Source of the DNA: Acidobacteriota bacterium
GTDB lineage: Bacteria; Acidobacteriota; Terriglobia; Terriglobales; Acidobacteriaceae
Assembly (NCBI GenBank): GCA_003225465.1
Contig: QIAH01000347.1
Span: 1 to 38,077, forward strand
Direction of reading: 5' to 3'
Length of the DNA stretch: 38,077 nucleotides
In this document: piece by piece, positions 15,617 through 24,150 of the stretch
How the letters are laid out: the number at the start of each line of letters is the position of its first letter
Numbering within the stretch: position 1 is the first letter of the stretch
Notes under the pieces: model-generated
Told to the model about the DNA's origin: nothing
The model's database searches: none
The model's input: the letters and a program-made list of their open reading frames with translations, nothing else
Program-made: the position numbers and the translations under genes

Positions 15617-17686
15617 ATGGCCACGTTCCCCGAACAGTTCTCGTCCAGACCTGAACAGCAGTACGCCACGCTGCTGGAGGTTTCTCAGGCGATCGCGGCC
15701 CACCAGAGCCTCACCGAATTGTTTCAGGATCTGGGCAGGCGCCTGCACACGGTTCTCAATTTCAACTACCTGAGCCTCATTCTCCACGATCCCGTTCACG
15801 AAGTGATGCGCCTGCATACGCTGCACTTCGACGGCGTCATGACCATCCAGCCGGGCATGGAATTCGGGATGGAGGACTCTCCGTCGGCCGAAGTATGGCG
15901 TACACAAGCGCCGCTTACGATCGCTGACGCCGAACTCGAAACCCGCTTTCGCCGTGCCACCAAGACGCTCCACGACAATGGCCTGCGATCGTTCTGCAGC
16001 CTGCCGCTTACCACCGCTCGGCGCAAGCTCGGCACCATGAACCTGGGTAGTTCGACTGTGAATGCCTATCAGAATTCCGCGCTGAACGTGCTTCAGCTGG
16101 TCGCTTCCCAGGTAGCAGTTGCGGTCGAGAACGCCCTGAATTATGAAGACGCGCAGGCGTTCCAGCAGCAGGTCATTCGAGAGAGAGACCGCCTGAAGCT
16201 GTTGCTCGACGTCAACAACGCAGTCGTCTCGAACCTTGCACTATCGGAGCTGTTCCGCGCTATTCCCGGCAGCGTGCGCAACGCGATGCAGTGCGACGCC
16301 GCATGCCTTTCCTTGCCCGATCGCGATCAGGCGCAACTTCGAGTCTATGGCTTGGATTTTCCCGCAGGAAAGGGATTCATGCAGGATCAGATGGTGCTGC
16401 CCATGGTGGGCACGAGTCCTGGCACGGCGTTTCGCACGCGCAAGCCATTGCGGTTCGGCACCGCGCCGAAGTCGCTCGCGCCGGTCGCGCTCAGAGTGAA
16501 TGCAGAAGAGGGTTTCGAGTCGGGCTGCTTCCTTCCCATCATGCGCGGCAACCGTGCGCTCGGGGTCCTACACCTGCTCGATCGGCACAAGAATGCATTT
16601 TCTGAGGAGGACGTCGATTTTCTGCGGCAAGTCGCGAGCCAGGTGGCAATCGCGCTCGAAAACGCGCTCGAATTCAGCGAACTCAGCGAGTCGAAAGATC
16701 GGCTGGCCGAAGAAGGGCTTTATCTTCGCGACGAGATCCGCACCGAACACCATTTCGAAGACATCCTCGGCAATAGCAGCGGGCTCCGGCAGGTGCTGCG
16801 GCAGGTTGAGACGGTCGCTCCCAACGAGACCACCGTACTTATTCAAGGAGAGACCGGCACCGGGAAGGAACTGGTCGCGCGGGCCATTCATGGATTGAGT
16901 ACGCGGCGCGACAATATTTTCGTGAAGCTGAATTGCGCCGCCATCCCGCTCGGACTACTCGAAAGCGAATTATTCGGTCATGAGCGCGGCGCCTTCACGG
17001 GAGCCATCAGCCGCAAAGTTGGACGCTTCGAAATCGCTCACAAGGGCACGCTGTTTCTCGACGAGGTGGGCGACATCCCGCTCGAACTGCAGCCCAAGCT
17101 TCTGCGCGTTCTACAAGAGCAGGAATTCGAGCGCCTGGGCAGCACGCGCTCCATCCGAACGGATGTACGTCTGGTAGGTGCTACCAATCGTGACCTCGGC
17201 AAAATGGTCGAGCAAGGACAATTCCGCGCCGACCTCTACTACCGCCTGAACGTTTTCCCCATTCATATCCCTCCGTTGCGCGAGCGCCGTGACGACATTC
17301 CAATTCTCATTCGCTACTTCGTCGACAAATATGCCAAGACGATGAATCGCAAGATTGATCGCATCCCGGAATCGGTGATGGATGCACTCACTCGCTATGC
17401 CTGGCCCGGAAACATTCGCGAGCTGCAAAATTTCATTGAGCGTGCCGTAATTCTCTCTGAGGGCTCATCTTTGCGGCCGCCCCTCGCGGAATTGCGCGAG
17501 ACCAAATCGAAGAACTCTGCCGGCGCCACCTTGAAAGAAGTAGAAAGAAAGCACGTGTTGCAAGTGCTACGCGATACCGACTGGGTGTTTGGTGGTCCTG
17601 ATGGAGCGGCGGCACGCCTTGGAATGCCACGCACCACTCTCATCTATCGAATGCGCAGCCTCGGCATTCGGCGGCCGACGGACTGA
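15617..17686 (+). CDS. Sigma-54-dependent transcriptional activator (GAF-GAF-AAA+-Fis), FhlA-like
   Basis: The 689-residue protein has two GAF sensory domains at about 15-175 and 195-350, a coiled linker, the AAA+ activator domain at about 382-615, and a C-terminal Fis-type helix-turn-helix at about 640-685 (GAAARLGMPRTTLIYRM). Key motifs are intact: Walker A GETGTGKE (411-418), the sigma-54 contact loop GAFTGA (458-463), and Walker B TLFLDEVGD (478-486). It should hydrolyse ATP to remodel the sigma-54 holoenzyme at -24/-12 promoters in response to a ligand in the GAF domains. I chose the ATG at 15617, with AGGA upstream; the frame is open to 15449 without family resemblance. The next downstream genes are an RND pump preceded by a sigma-54 promoter, its probable target. 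Confidence 0.93.
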   Translation: MATFPEQFSSRPEQQYATLLEVSQAIAAHQSLTELFQDLGRRLHTVLNFNYLSLILHDPVHEVMRLHTLHFDGVMTIQPGMEFGMEDSPSAEVWRTQAPLTIADAELETRFRRATKTLHDNGLRSFCSLPLTTARRKLGTMNLGSSTVNAYQNSALNVLQLVASQVAVAVENALNYEDAQAFQQQVIRERDRLKLLLDVNNAVVSNLALSELFRAIPGSVRNAMQCDAACLSLPDRDQAQLRVYGLDFPAGKGFMQDQMVLPMVGTSPGTAFRTRKPLRFGTAPKSLAPVALRVNAEEGFESGCFLPIMRGNRALGVLHLLDRHKNAFSEEDVDFLRQVASQVAIALENALEFSELSESKDRLAEEGLYLRDEIRTEHHFEDILGNSSGLRQVLRQVETVAPNETTVLIQGETGTGKELVARAIHGLSTRRDNIFVKLNCAAIPLGLLESELFGHERGAFTGAISRKVGRFEIAHKGTLFLDEVGDIPLELQPKLLRVLQEQEFERLGSTRSIRTDVRLVGATNRDLGKMVEQGQFRADLYYRLNVFPIHIPPLRERRDDIPILIRYFVDKYAKTMNRKIDRIPESVMDALTRYAWPGNIRELQNFIERAVILSEGSSLRPPLAELRETKSKNSAGATLKEVERKHVLQVLRDTDWVFGGPDGAAARLGMPRTTLIYRMRSLGIRRPTD

Positions 17687-17741
17687 CACCCTAATCTGAA
17701 GCTGTCGATCTGCGTCGAATATTAGACACCCAGCAATCCTA

Positions 17742-17758
17742 TTGATCCGCCGGATCAA
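17742..17758. promoter_or_regulatory. 17-bp palindrome, candidate activator binding site (UAS)
   Basis: TTGATCCG and CGGATCAA are perfect complements around a single central C (17750). The centre lies about 100 bp upstream of the predicted sigma-54 transcription start, the usual place for an enhancer-binding activator. The half-site TGATCCG recurs in front of the activator's own gene at 15546-15552. Weak terminator function for the activator gene is an alternative, but no T tract follows. Confidence 0.5.
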
Positions 17759-17823
17759 AAACACTCTGCTTCCTAAGTGCTTCAGACATCATCGAATAGC
17801 GTATTGCACGTCATCATCGCCGA

Positions 17824-17839
17824 CTGGCAATGCCGTTGC
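17824..17839 (+). promoter_or_regulatory. Sigma-54 (-24/-12) promoter of the RND efflux operon
   Basis: The sequence TGGCAA-N5-TTGC (17825-17839), preceded by C, matches the consensus TGGCAC-N5-TTGC at nine of ten positions with exact spacing. The GG and GC pairs are 12 bases apart. Transcription would begin near 17851, about 100 bases before the first efflux gene. The adjacent upstream gene encodes a sigma-54 activator. Confidence 0.7.
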
Positions 17840-17952
17840 GGTGTCCCTTCGGGGTAGTGTCTGAAGCGTCGAACAACTGTGGGGTAATTGGGACTGTTGA
17901 CGGGACCTTGGCTCGCCTGGGCTTCGCCGTCAATTCATAAGAAGAGAGCATC

Positions 17953-20900
17953 ATGTGGATTGTTAAGTTAGCCCTGCGACGGCCGTACACCTTCACCGTA
18001 CTGGCCCTGCTGATTCTGATTCTGGGCCCGATTGTCATTTTACGGACGCCCACCGATGTCTTCCCCGAGATCAATATCCCGGTCGTCAGCATCGTCTGGA
18101 ACTATACGGGACTCTCGTCGGAGGATATGGGCAACCGGATCACATCGGTGACGGAACGTGCGCTGACGACGCTCGTAGATGACATTGAACACATCGAGTC
18201 CCAGTCGCTGAATGGGATCGCCGTCGTCAAGGTATTTTTCCAGCCGCACGCCAACATTGAGAAGGCGATTGCCCAGGTCACGGCGATTTCACAGACCCAG
18301 CTTCGGCAATTGCCACCGGGCACTACGCCGCCGTTGGTCATCACCTACAGTGCTTCGACGGTTCCGATTCTCCAGCTGGCGCTCTCGGGCCACGAACTCT
18401 CGGAGCAGCAACTGTTCGATTCGGGCGTTAATTTCATCCGCACGCGCTTGATCACAGTGCCGGGTGCAGCCATCCCTTATCCCTACGGCGGAAAGCAGCG
18501 CCAGGTGCAGGTGGACTTGAACACGACCGCCCTGCAGTCCAAGGGACTCTCTCCGCTCGATGTGGTGAACGCGGTCAGCGCGCAAAATCTGATTTTGCCC
18601 GCCGGTACCACGAAAATCGGCCCCCTGGAATATGACGTCGACATGAATGCCAGTCCGCAGAGTGTCGCGGAGCTGAACAATCTGCCGATCAAGAACGTGG
18701 GCAGCAACACCATCTACATTCGCGATGTTGCGCACGTCCGCGACGGTTTCCCACCGCAGACCAATATCGCGCGCGTCAATGGACAGCGCGCCGTACTTTT
18801 AACCGTACAAAAGGCCGGAAACGCTTCCACACTCGATATCATTTCGGGCATCAAGGGACTTCTGCCCCAGATTCAGCAGACCCTGCCCGCCGATCTCAAC
18901 ATCCGGCTGCTGGCTGACCAGTCTTTGTTCGTGCGCGGCGCCATTCAGGGTGTGCTTCGTGAAGCCATCATCGCGGCCTGCCTGACCGGATTGATGATCC
19001 TGATCTTCCTGGGAAGCTGGCGCAGCACGGTGATCATCGCGGTCTCGATCCCTCTCTCGATTCTGACCTCGATCATCTGCCTCAGCGCCCTGGGCGAAAC
19101 CATCAACATTATGACGCTGGGCGGTCTGGCGCTGGCGGTGGGAATTCTGGTCGACGACGCCACCGTGGAAATTGAAAACATCAACCGCAATCTGGCGATG
19201 GGCAAGGAAGTCGAACACGGGATTCTCGATGGCGCCCAGCAGATTGCGGTGCCCGCCTTCGTCTCCACGCTATCGATTTGCATCGTGTTTGTCCCGATGT
19301 TCTTCCTCTCGGGCGTCGCGCGATATCTGTTCGTCCCGCTTGCGGAAGCCGTCTGCTTCGCCATGCTGGCGTCTTATTTTTTGTCGCGAACCGTGGTGCC
19401 CACCATGGCGAAATACCTGCTGCGCGGGCATGAGGCCGAAGCCGGGCACGCGTCGGGGGACAAGCGAAATCTATTCGTTCGCTTGCAATTTCGGTTTGAA
19501 GAAGGCTTCGAACGTTTTCGCGAGCGCTATCACCTTTTATTGGAGCGGTGCCTTCATCATCAGCGGCTCTTTCTGATAGGGTTCTTCGCTGCTTGCGTGG
19601 TGTCGCTTGCGTTCCTGATCCCGTGGCTTGGGCAGGACTTTTTCCCCACTGTCGATAGCGGCCAATTCAAACTCCACCTGCGGGCCCGCACCGGCACGCG
19701 CATTGAAGAGACCGCGCGCCTCTGCGACCTGGTCGAGCAATCGATTCGCGAGCAGATTCCCGCCGATGAAGTCTCGAGCATCATCGACAACATCGGCTTG
19801 CCTTACAGCGGCATCAACCTGAGTTACAGCACTTCGGCGCCCGTGGGGCCCGCCGATGCGGACATCCTGGTGAGTCTCTCAGACCACCATCACTCGACCG
19901 ACAAGTATGTTCACGATTTGCGCATCCGGTTGGCTGACGAATTCCCGAGTGTGACGTTTTCTTTTCTTCCGGCCGACATTGTCAGCCAGATTCTGAACTT
20001 CGGCCTGCCCTCTCCGATCGACATCCAGATCGTGGGAGCCAACCTGGAAGCGAACCGCCAGTTCGCCGACCGACTGCTGCAACAGATCCGTTACGTGCCC
20101 GGCACGGTGGATTTGCGCATTCAGCAACCGTTCGATCAGCCCAAGCTCCATGTGAACGTGGATCGCACGAAGGCCGGCCAGATCGGGTTCACCGAGCGTG
20201 ACGTTGCTAGTAATCTGCTTATTTCGCTGAGCGGAAGTTTTCAGACTTCTCCCACATTTTGGTTGAACCCCAAAAACGGCGTCAGTTATGCGATCGCAAC
20301 GCAGACTCCGCAATACCGCCTTGACTCGTTACAGCAACTGCAGAATATTCCCGTGACGGGCGCAAGTGGAGCGCCGTCGCAAATCCTGGGCAGTCTGGCG
20401 GCGATCAATCGCGGAGTTGGTCTGGGGGTGGTCTCGCACTACGATATCCAGCCGGTCATCGACATCTACGGTTCCGTGCAGGGCCGCGATCTCGGCGGGG
20501 TCGCGCGCGATATGAACAAGGTGATCGACGCCAGCCGCAAAGATTTGCCTCGCGGAACGCAGTTGGTGGTTCGTGGGCAGATTCGCACCATGCGTTCTTC
20601 TTATGTGGGCCTGCTGGGCGGATTGGTGTTCTCGATCCTGCTGGTGTACCTGCTGATCGTCGTGAACTTCCAGTCCTGGCTCGATCCCTTCATCATCATT
20701 TCGGCTCTGCCGGCCGCGCTCGCGGGGATTGCATGGTTCCTGTTCGTTACGCGCACGACTCTCAGCGTGCCCGCCCTTACGGGGTCGATCATGTGTATGG
20801 GCGTGGCCACGGCGAACAGCATTCTGGTGGTGAGCTTTGCCAAGGAACAGCTGGCGGAGGGCAAGGATGCTTTGTCGGCCGCGCTGGAAGCAGGTTTCAC

Positions 20901-21120
20901 GCGCTTCCGCCCCGTCCTCATGACCGCGATGGCGATGATGATCGGCATGGTCCCCATGGCCATGGGTCTGGGCGAAGGTGGCGAGCAGAACGCTCCGCTG
21001 GGACGCGCTGTGATCGGAGGCCTCTTGCTGGCAACCGTTTCAACGCTGTTCTTCGTACCCACGTTCTTCAGCCTGCTGCACGGACGCAGGGCGAAGTCCG
21101 GGGAAGCTCAAAATGACTAA
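17953..21120 (+). CDS. RND efflux transporter, inner-membrane permease subunit (AcrB/MexB superfamily)
   Basis: The 1055-residue protein has the full length of an RND pump. It has an N-terminal membrane helix (LALRRPYTFTVLALLILILG), a first periplasmic domain, a helix block at about 335-490, a second periplasmic domain, and a last helix block at about 870-1045. The proton-relay pair Asp401-Asp402 sits in GILVDDATVEIENINRN, as in hydrophobe/amphiphile pumps. It exports unknown compounds from the periplasm or inner membrane using proton-motive force. The ATG at 17953 follows AGAAGAGAG. It is the first gene of a three-gene operon with adaptor and outer-membrane channel, probably under sigma-54 control. 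Confidence 0.95.
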   Translation: MWIVKLALRRPYTFTVLALLILILGPIVILRTPTDVFPEINIPVVSIVWNYTGLSSEDMGNRITSVTERALTTLVDDIEHIESQSLNGIAVVKVFFQPHANIEKAIAQVTAISQTQLRQLPPGTTPPLVITYSASTVPILQLALSGHELSEQQLFDSGVNFIRTRLITVPGAAIPYPYGGKQRQVQVDLNTTALQSKGLSPLDVVNAVSAQNLILPAGTTKIGPLEYDVDMNASPQSVAELNNLPIKNVGSNTIYIRDVAHVRDGFPPQTNIARVNGQRAVLLTVQKAGNASTLDIISGIKGLLPQIQQTLPADLNIRLLADQSLFVRGAIQGVLREAIIAACLTGLMILIFLGSWRSTVIIAVSIPLSILTSIICLSALGETINIMTLGGLALAVGILVDDATVEIENINRNLAMGKEVEHGILDGAQQIAVPAFVSTLSICIVFVPMFFLSGVARYLFVPLAEAVCFAMLASYFLSRTVVPTMAKYLLRGHEAEAGHASGDKRNLFVRLQFRFEEGFERFRERYHLLLERCLHHQRLFLIGFFAACVVSLAFLIPWLGQDFFPTVDSGQFKLHLRARTGTRIEETARLCDLVEQSIREQIPADEVSSIIDNIGLPYSGINLSYSTSAPVGPADADILVSLSDHHHSTDKYVHDLRIRLADEFPSVTFSFLPADIVSQILNFGLPSPIDIQIVGANLEANRQFADRLLQQIRYVPGTVDLRIQQPFDQPKLHVNVDRTKAGQIGFTERDVASNLLISLSGSFQTSPTFWLNPKNGVSYAIATQTPQYRLDSLQQLQNIPVTGASGAPSQILGSLAAINRGVGLGVVSHYDIQPVIDIYGSVQGRDLGGVARDMNKVIDASRKDLPRGTQLVVRGQIRTMRSSYVGLLGGLVFSILLVYLLIVVNFQSWLDPFIIISALPAALAGIAWFLFVTRTTLSVPALTGSIMCMGVATANSILVVSFAKEQLAEGKDALSAALEAGFTRFRPVLMTAMAMMIGMVPMAMGLGEGGEQNAPLGRAVIGGLLLATVSTLFFVPTFFSLLHGRRAKSGEAQND

Positions 21121-21158
21121 ATATTTCAGTTCCTTCGTATGGTTTTGGGGAGTCTAAG

Positions 21159-22397
21159 ATGCAAGTGGAACAGGAAGAAAACGTGGAAACGACAGTCGCG
21201 ACGCGAAATTTGCCCGGTGGACAACAAACTCCGCCACTCCGATCCCAGCGCCGCCGGGGCTGGGTAATCGCGTTGGTCGCGTTTCTGATTGTTGCCGCCG
21301 TGGTAATTTCAGGCATTGTCCCCAGGGTGAGGGCACGAGCGACGCTGCGCAACGAGACGAATCAACTTGCTGTGCCCAGCGTCGTGGTCGCACAACCCAA
21401 AAAGTCCGCCCCTGGCCAGGAAGTCATTCTCCCGGCTAACGTGCAGGCCTTCAAAGATGCTCCTATCTATGCGCGCACGAACGGCTACCTGAAACGCTGG
21501 TACGTGGACATCGGCGCGCGCGTAAAGACGGGGCAGTTGCTCGCGGAAATCGACACTCCGGAAGTCGATCAGCAGCTTCGCCAGGCACGCGCCGATCTCA
21601 GCACAGCCGAAGCGAACATGCATCTTTCGGAAATTACCTCGACTCGCTACCAGGGCTTGCTGAAGAGCGACTCTGTCTCGCAGCAGGAAGCCGACAATGC
21701 CAATGGCGATTTTGCAGCCAAGAAGGCCATTGTCCAGTCATCGCAGGCGAATCTCCGCCGTCTGGAAGAACTCACGTCCTTTCAGAAAATCTACGCGCCC
21801 TTTGATGGCGTGATCACCGCCCGTAACACGGATGTCGGACAGTTGATTGATTCCGGCAGCGCGGGCGGTCCGAAGAGCGAACTGTTCCACATGGCCCAGC
21901 CCGGAAAGTTGCGCGTCTACGTGAATGTTCCCCAGGTGTACTCGCAACTGGCGAAACCTGGACTGAAGGCAGATTTAACGCTGGCGGAATTCCCGGGACG
22001 CCGCTTCGAAGGTACGTTGATACGAACGGCGGATGCCATCGATTTTGCGACCCGCACATTGCTGGTCGAGATCGAAGTCAACAATCCCTCCGGCGAGTTG
22101 CTGTCGGGTGCCTATGCCGAGGTCCATCTCAAGCTGCCGGGCAACATTGCCACGTTTACGATTCCGGTGAACACGCTGTTGTTCCGTGCTGAAGGTTTGC
22201 GAGTCGCGGTGGTGAAGGATGGGAAAGCCAACCTGGTGCCTGTGACCCTGGGCCGCGATTTTGGGAGCGAGGTCGAGGTTCTCACCGGCTTGAATGGCGA
22301 CGAGAACCTCATCGTGAACCCGCCCGATTCGATCGTCTCGGGCCAGTCCGTGCGTCTCGCCCAGAATGCTGCGGGGCCCAAGGGAGGAACGCAGTGA
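21159..22397 (+). CDS. RND efflux periplasmic adaptor (membrane fusion protein)
   Basis: The 412-residue protein links the inner-membrane pump to the outer-membrane channel. It begins with a cytoplasmic tail and one membrane anchor at about 34-54 (WVIALVAFLIVAAVVISGIV). Then come the split lipoyl/barrel-sandwich domain (VQAFKDAPIYARTNGYLKRW and KIYAPFDGVITARNTDVGQL), an alpha-hairpin between them (QQLRQARADLSTAEANMHLS onward), and beta-barrel and membrane-proximal domains. The ATG at 21159 has GGGGAG seven bases upstream, 38 bp after the pump gene. Its stop overlaps the GTG start of the channel gene by 4 bp. Confidence 0.94.
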   Translation: MQVEQEENVETTVATRNLPGGQQTPPLRSQRRRGWVIALVAFLIVAAVVISGIVPRVRARATLRNETNQLAVPSVVVAQPKKSAPGQEVILPANVQAFKDAPIYARTNGYLKRWYVDIGARVKTGQLLAEIDTPEVDQQLRQARADLSTAEANMHLSEITSTRYQGLLKSDSVSQQEADNANGDFAAKKAIVQSSQANLRRLEELTSFQKIYAPFDGVITARNTDVGQLIDSGSAGGPKSELFHMAQPGKLRVYVNVPQVYSQLAKPGLKADLTLAEFPGRRFEGTLIRTADAIDFATRTLLVEIEVNNPSGELLSGAYAEVHLKLPGNIATFTIPVNTLLFRAEGLRVAVVKDGKANLVPVTLGRDFGSEVEVLTGLNGDENLIVNPPDSIVSGQSVRLAQNAAGPKGGTQ

Positions 22398-23887
22398 GGC
22401 TGAAGAAGGTTCTCTGGAGCGCGGGCGGGTTGCGCGCCCGGATCGTTCTGTTCGGTCTCGGACTGCTTGTGCTTAGTGGTTGCACGGTAGGACCACGCTA
22501 TGCGAGGCCGACAACGCCCGCCCCGCCGCAATTCAAGGAACTGCCTCCGAATTGGAAACCCGCGGAACCCAGTGATCAGCTCGCGAAAGGAAACTGGTGG
22601 GAGATTTTTCAGGACCCTCAATTGAATGCGCTGGAGCAGCAGATCAACGTTTCGAATCAGACCCTGAAAGCTGCGCAGGCGCAATTTGAACAAGCGCGCG
22701 CCGCCGTGCGCATCAATCGCTCTTTCCAGTACCCAACCGTGACGGGAGGAGTAAGCGCCACCCGCAACCACGTGTCGGTCAATCGCCCGAATGGCCGTCT
22801 CGCGCCCACCAATAATTACACCGACCTTCAGCTTCCCGTGGATGCATCCTACGAAGCCGATGTCTGGGGGCGCGTGCGGCGCACGGTAGAAGCGGCTCGC
22901 GCCAGCGCTCAGGCTACTGCCGCGGATGTCGAGAGCGTGAGCCTCAGCCTTCACGCCGAACTTGCCTCCGACTACTTCCAGTTGCGCGCCCTCGATGCCG
23001 AAGAACAGTTGCTGAACTCGACAGTCGCAGCCTACGAAAAAGCGCTCGAGCTGACTCAGAACCGCTTCAGCGGGGGGGTCGCATCGCAGGTCGACGTCGC
23101 CCAGGCCCAAACGCAGCTCGAGACTACACGCGCGCAGGCGATCGACGTTGGTGTTCAGCGCGCACAGTTCGAGCATGCGATCGCGGTGCTCACCGGTAAG
23201 GCGCCCTCGACCTTGACGCTCGCCTCCGCGCCGTTGACGAGTACACCTCCTGTGATCCCGACCGGGCTGCCTTCGGATTTGCTGGAACGCCGTCCAGATA
23301 TCGCTGCCACCGAGCGCCGGATGGCGGCTGCCAATGCAGAGATCGGCGTGGCCAAAGCCGCTTACTATCCAACGATTACTCTCAGCGGGACCGGTGGCTT
23401 CGAAGGAAGTTCCATCACGAACTGGTTCAACGGTCCCAGCGGGTTTGTTGCGGCTGGAGTGTCTGCCATCGGAACCGTCTTCGACGCGGGCCGACGCCGC
23501 GCCGTTACCGATCAGGCCAAGGCCGCCTACAATCAGTCGGTCGCCAATTACCAGGAGACGGTGTTAACGGCGTTTCAGGATGTCGAAGACAACCTTGCAG
23601 CGTTGCGCATTCTCGAACAAGAGGCCACCACCGAGAATGCAGCCGTAACCGCCGCGGAACATTCCCTGGCCCTCTCGAACAACCGCTACAAGGGCGGAGT
23701 CACCACCTATCTCGAGGTCATCACCGCGCAGAGCGTCGCGCTGTCAGATGAGCGCGTTGCCGTCCAGATCGCAGGTCGACGCATGACTGCTGCCGTCCTG
23801 CTGATCAAGGCCCTTGGCGGAGGGTGGACGACGTCGACTCTCCCTGTTGTACAGAAAGACGGGCCTGCTTCGAATAACGGACAGTAG
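22394..23887 (+). CDS. RND efflux outer-membrane factor, NodT-family lipoprotein
   Basis: The 497-residue protein starts at GTG 22394 with GGAGG seven bases upstream. Its signal peptide ends in the lipobox LSGC (27-30), and the mature start CTVGPRYARP is typical of NodT/OprM-type channels. Two outer-membrane-efflux repeats follow; WWEIFQDPQLNALEQQ opens the first and LPSDLLERRPDIAATERRMA marks the second. Trimers form an outer-membrane channel and periplasmic tunnel for the adjacent RND pump. Transcription stops before the hairpin repeat at 23922-24036. Confidence 0.95.
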   Translation: MRLKKVLWSAGGLRARIVLFGLGLLVLSGCTVGPRYARPTTPAPPQFKELPPNWKPAEPSDQLAKGNWWEIFQDPQLNALEQQINVSNQTLKAAQAQFEQARAAVRINRSFQYPTVTGGVSATRNHVSVNRPNGRLAPTNNYTDLQLPVDASYEADVWGRVRRTVEAARASAQATAADVESVSLSLHAELASDYFQLRALDAEEQLLNSTVAAYEKALELTQNRFSGGVASQVDVAQAQTQLETTRAQAIDVGVQRAQFEHAIAVLTGKAPSTLTLASAPLTSTPPVIPTGLPSDLLERRPDIAATERRMAAANAEIGVAKAAYYPTITLSGTGGFEGSSITNWFNGPSGFVAAGVSAIGTVFDAGRRRAVTDQAKAAYNQSVANYQETVLTAFQDVEDNLAALRILEQEATTENAAVTAAEHSLALSNNRYKGGVTTYLEVITAQSVALSDERVAVQIAGRRMTAAVLLIKALGGGWTTSTLPVVQKDGPASNNGQ

Positions 23888-23921
23888 CCTTCCAGGTGTC
23901 AGGTCTCAGGTTTTGGATCCG

Positions 23922-24036
23922 TTCACCACAGAGCCACAGAGACACAGAGTCACAGAGAAAATCAAAAAACATGGCTCCCTTCTCGAATCATTGATTCGTT
24001 TTGCCTTTCTCTGTGCCTCTGTGTCTCTGTGGTGAA
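23922..24036. repeat. Hairpin-forming repeat built from NCACAGAG octamers
   Basis: The left arm (23922-23960) reads TTCAC followed by four octamers of the form NCACAGAG (first base A or C, last copy T), ending in AAA. The right arm (24006-24036) is its reverse complement with three octamers. The arms are therefore the same apart from one octamer and a few substitutions, and could form a stem of about 30 bp. The 45-base loop contains a smaller perfect palindrome, CGAATCA-T-TGATTCG (23984-23998). The element lies between the efflux operon and glpD and is probably a dispersed, non-coding repeat that could also end transcription. Confidence 0.75.
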
Positions 24037-24150
24037 GGACAACTCTCAGCTCTGTTTTGTAACTGAATTTCTAACATTTGAGGCCTGACCCCTGGGACCT
24101 GGTTTCTGCCCCTCGACGCGTGCAAGACGTTCGCAGTAATCTACCCGCAC

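Larger units (their letters stand above)
17695..17867. repeat. Three copies of TCTGAAGC around the efflux promoter
   Basis: TCTGAAGC occurs at 17695-17702 and 17860-17867 on the plus strand, and as its complement GCTTCAGA at 17779-17786. The last two extend to a perfect 10-bp inverted repeat, GCTTCAGACA at 17779-17788 and TGTCTGAAGC at 17858-17867, flanking the -24/-12 promoter. They may be operator sites for a local regulator. Confidence 0.45.

Noticed and set aside
22112-23176. 354-codon minus-strand frame opposite the efflux adaptor and channel genes
   Set aside because: Antisense to well-supported genes, with no domain or ribosome site.
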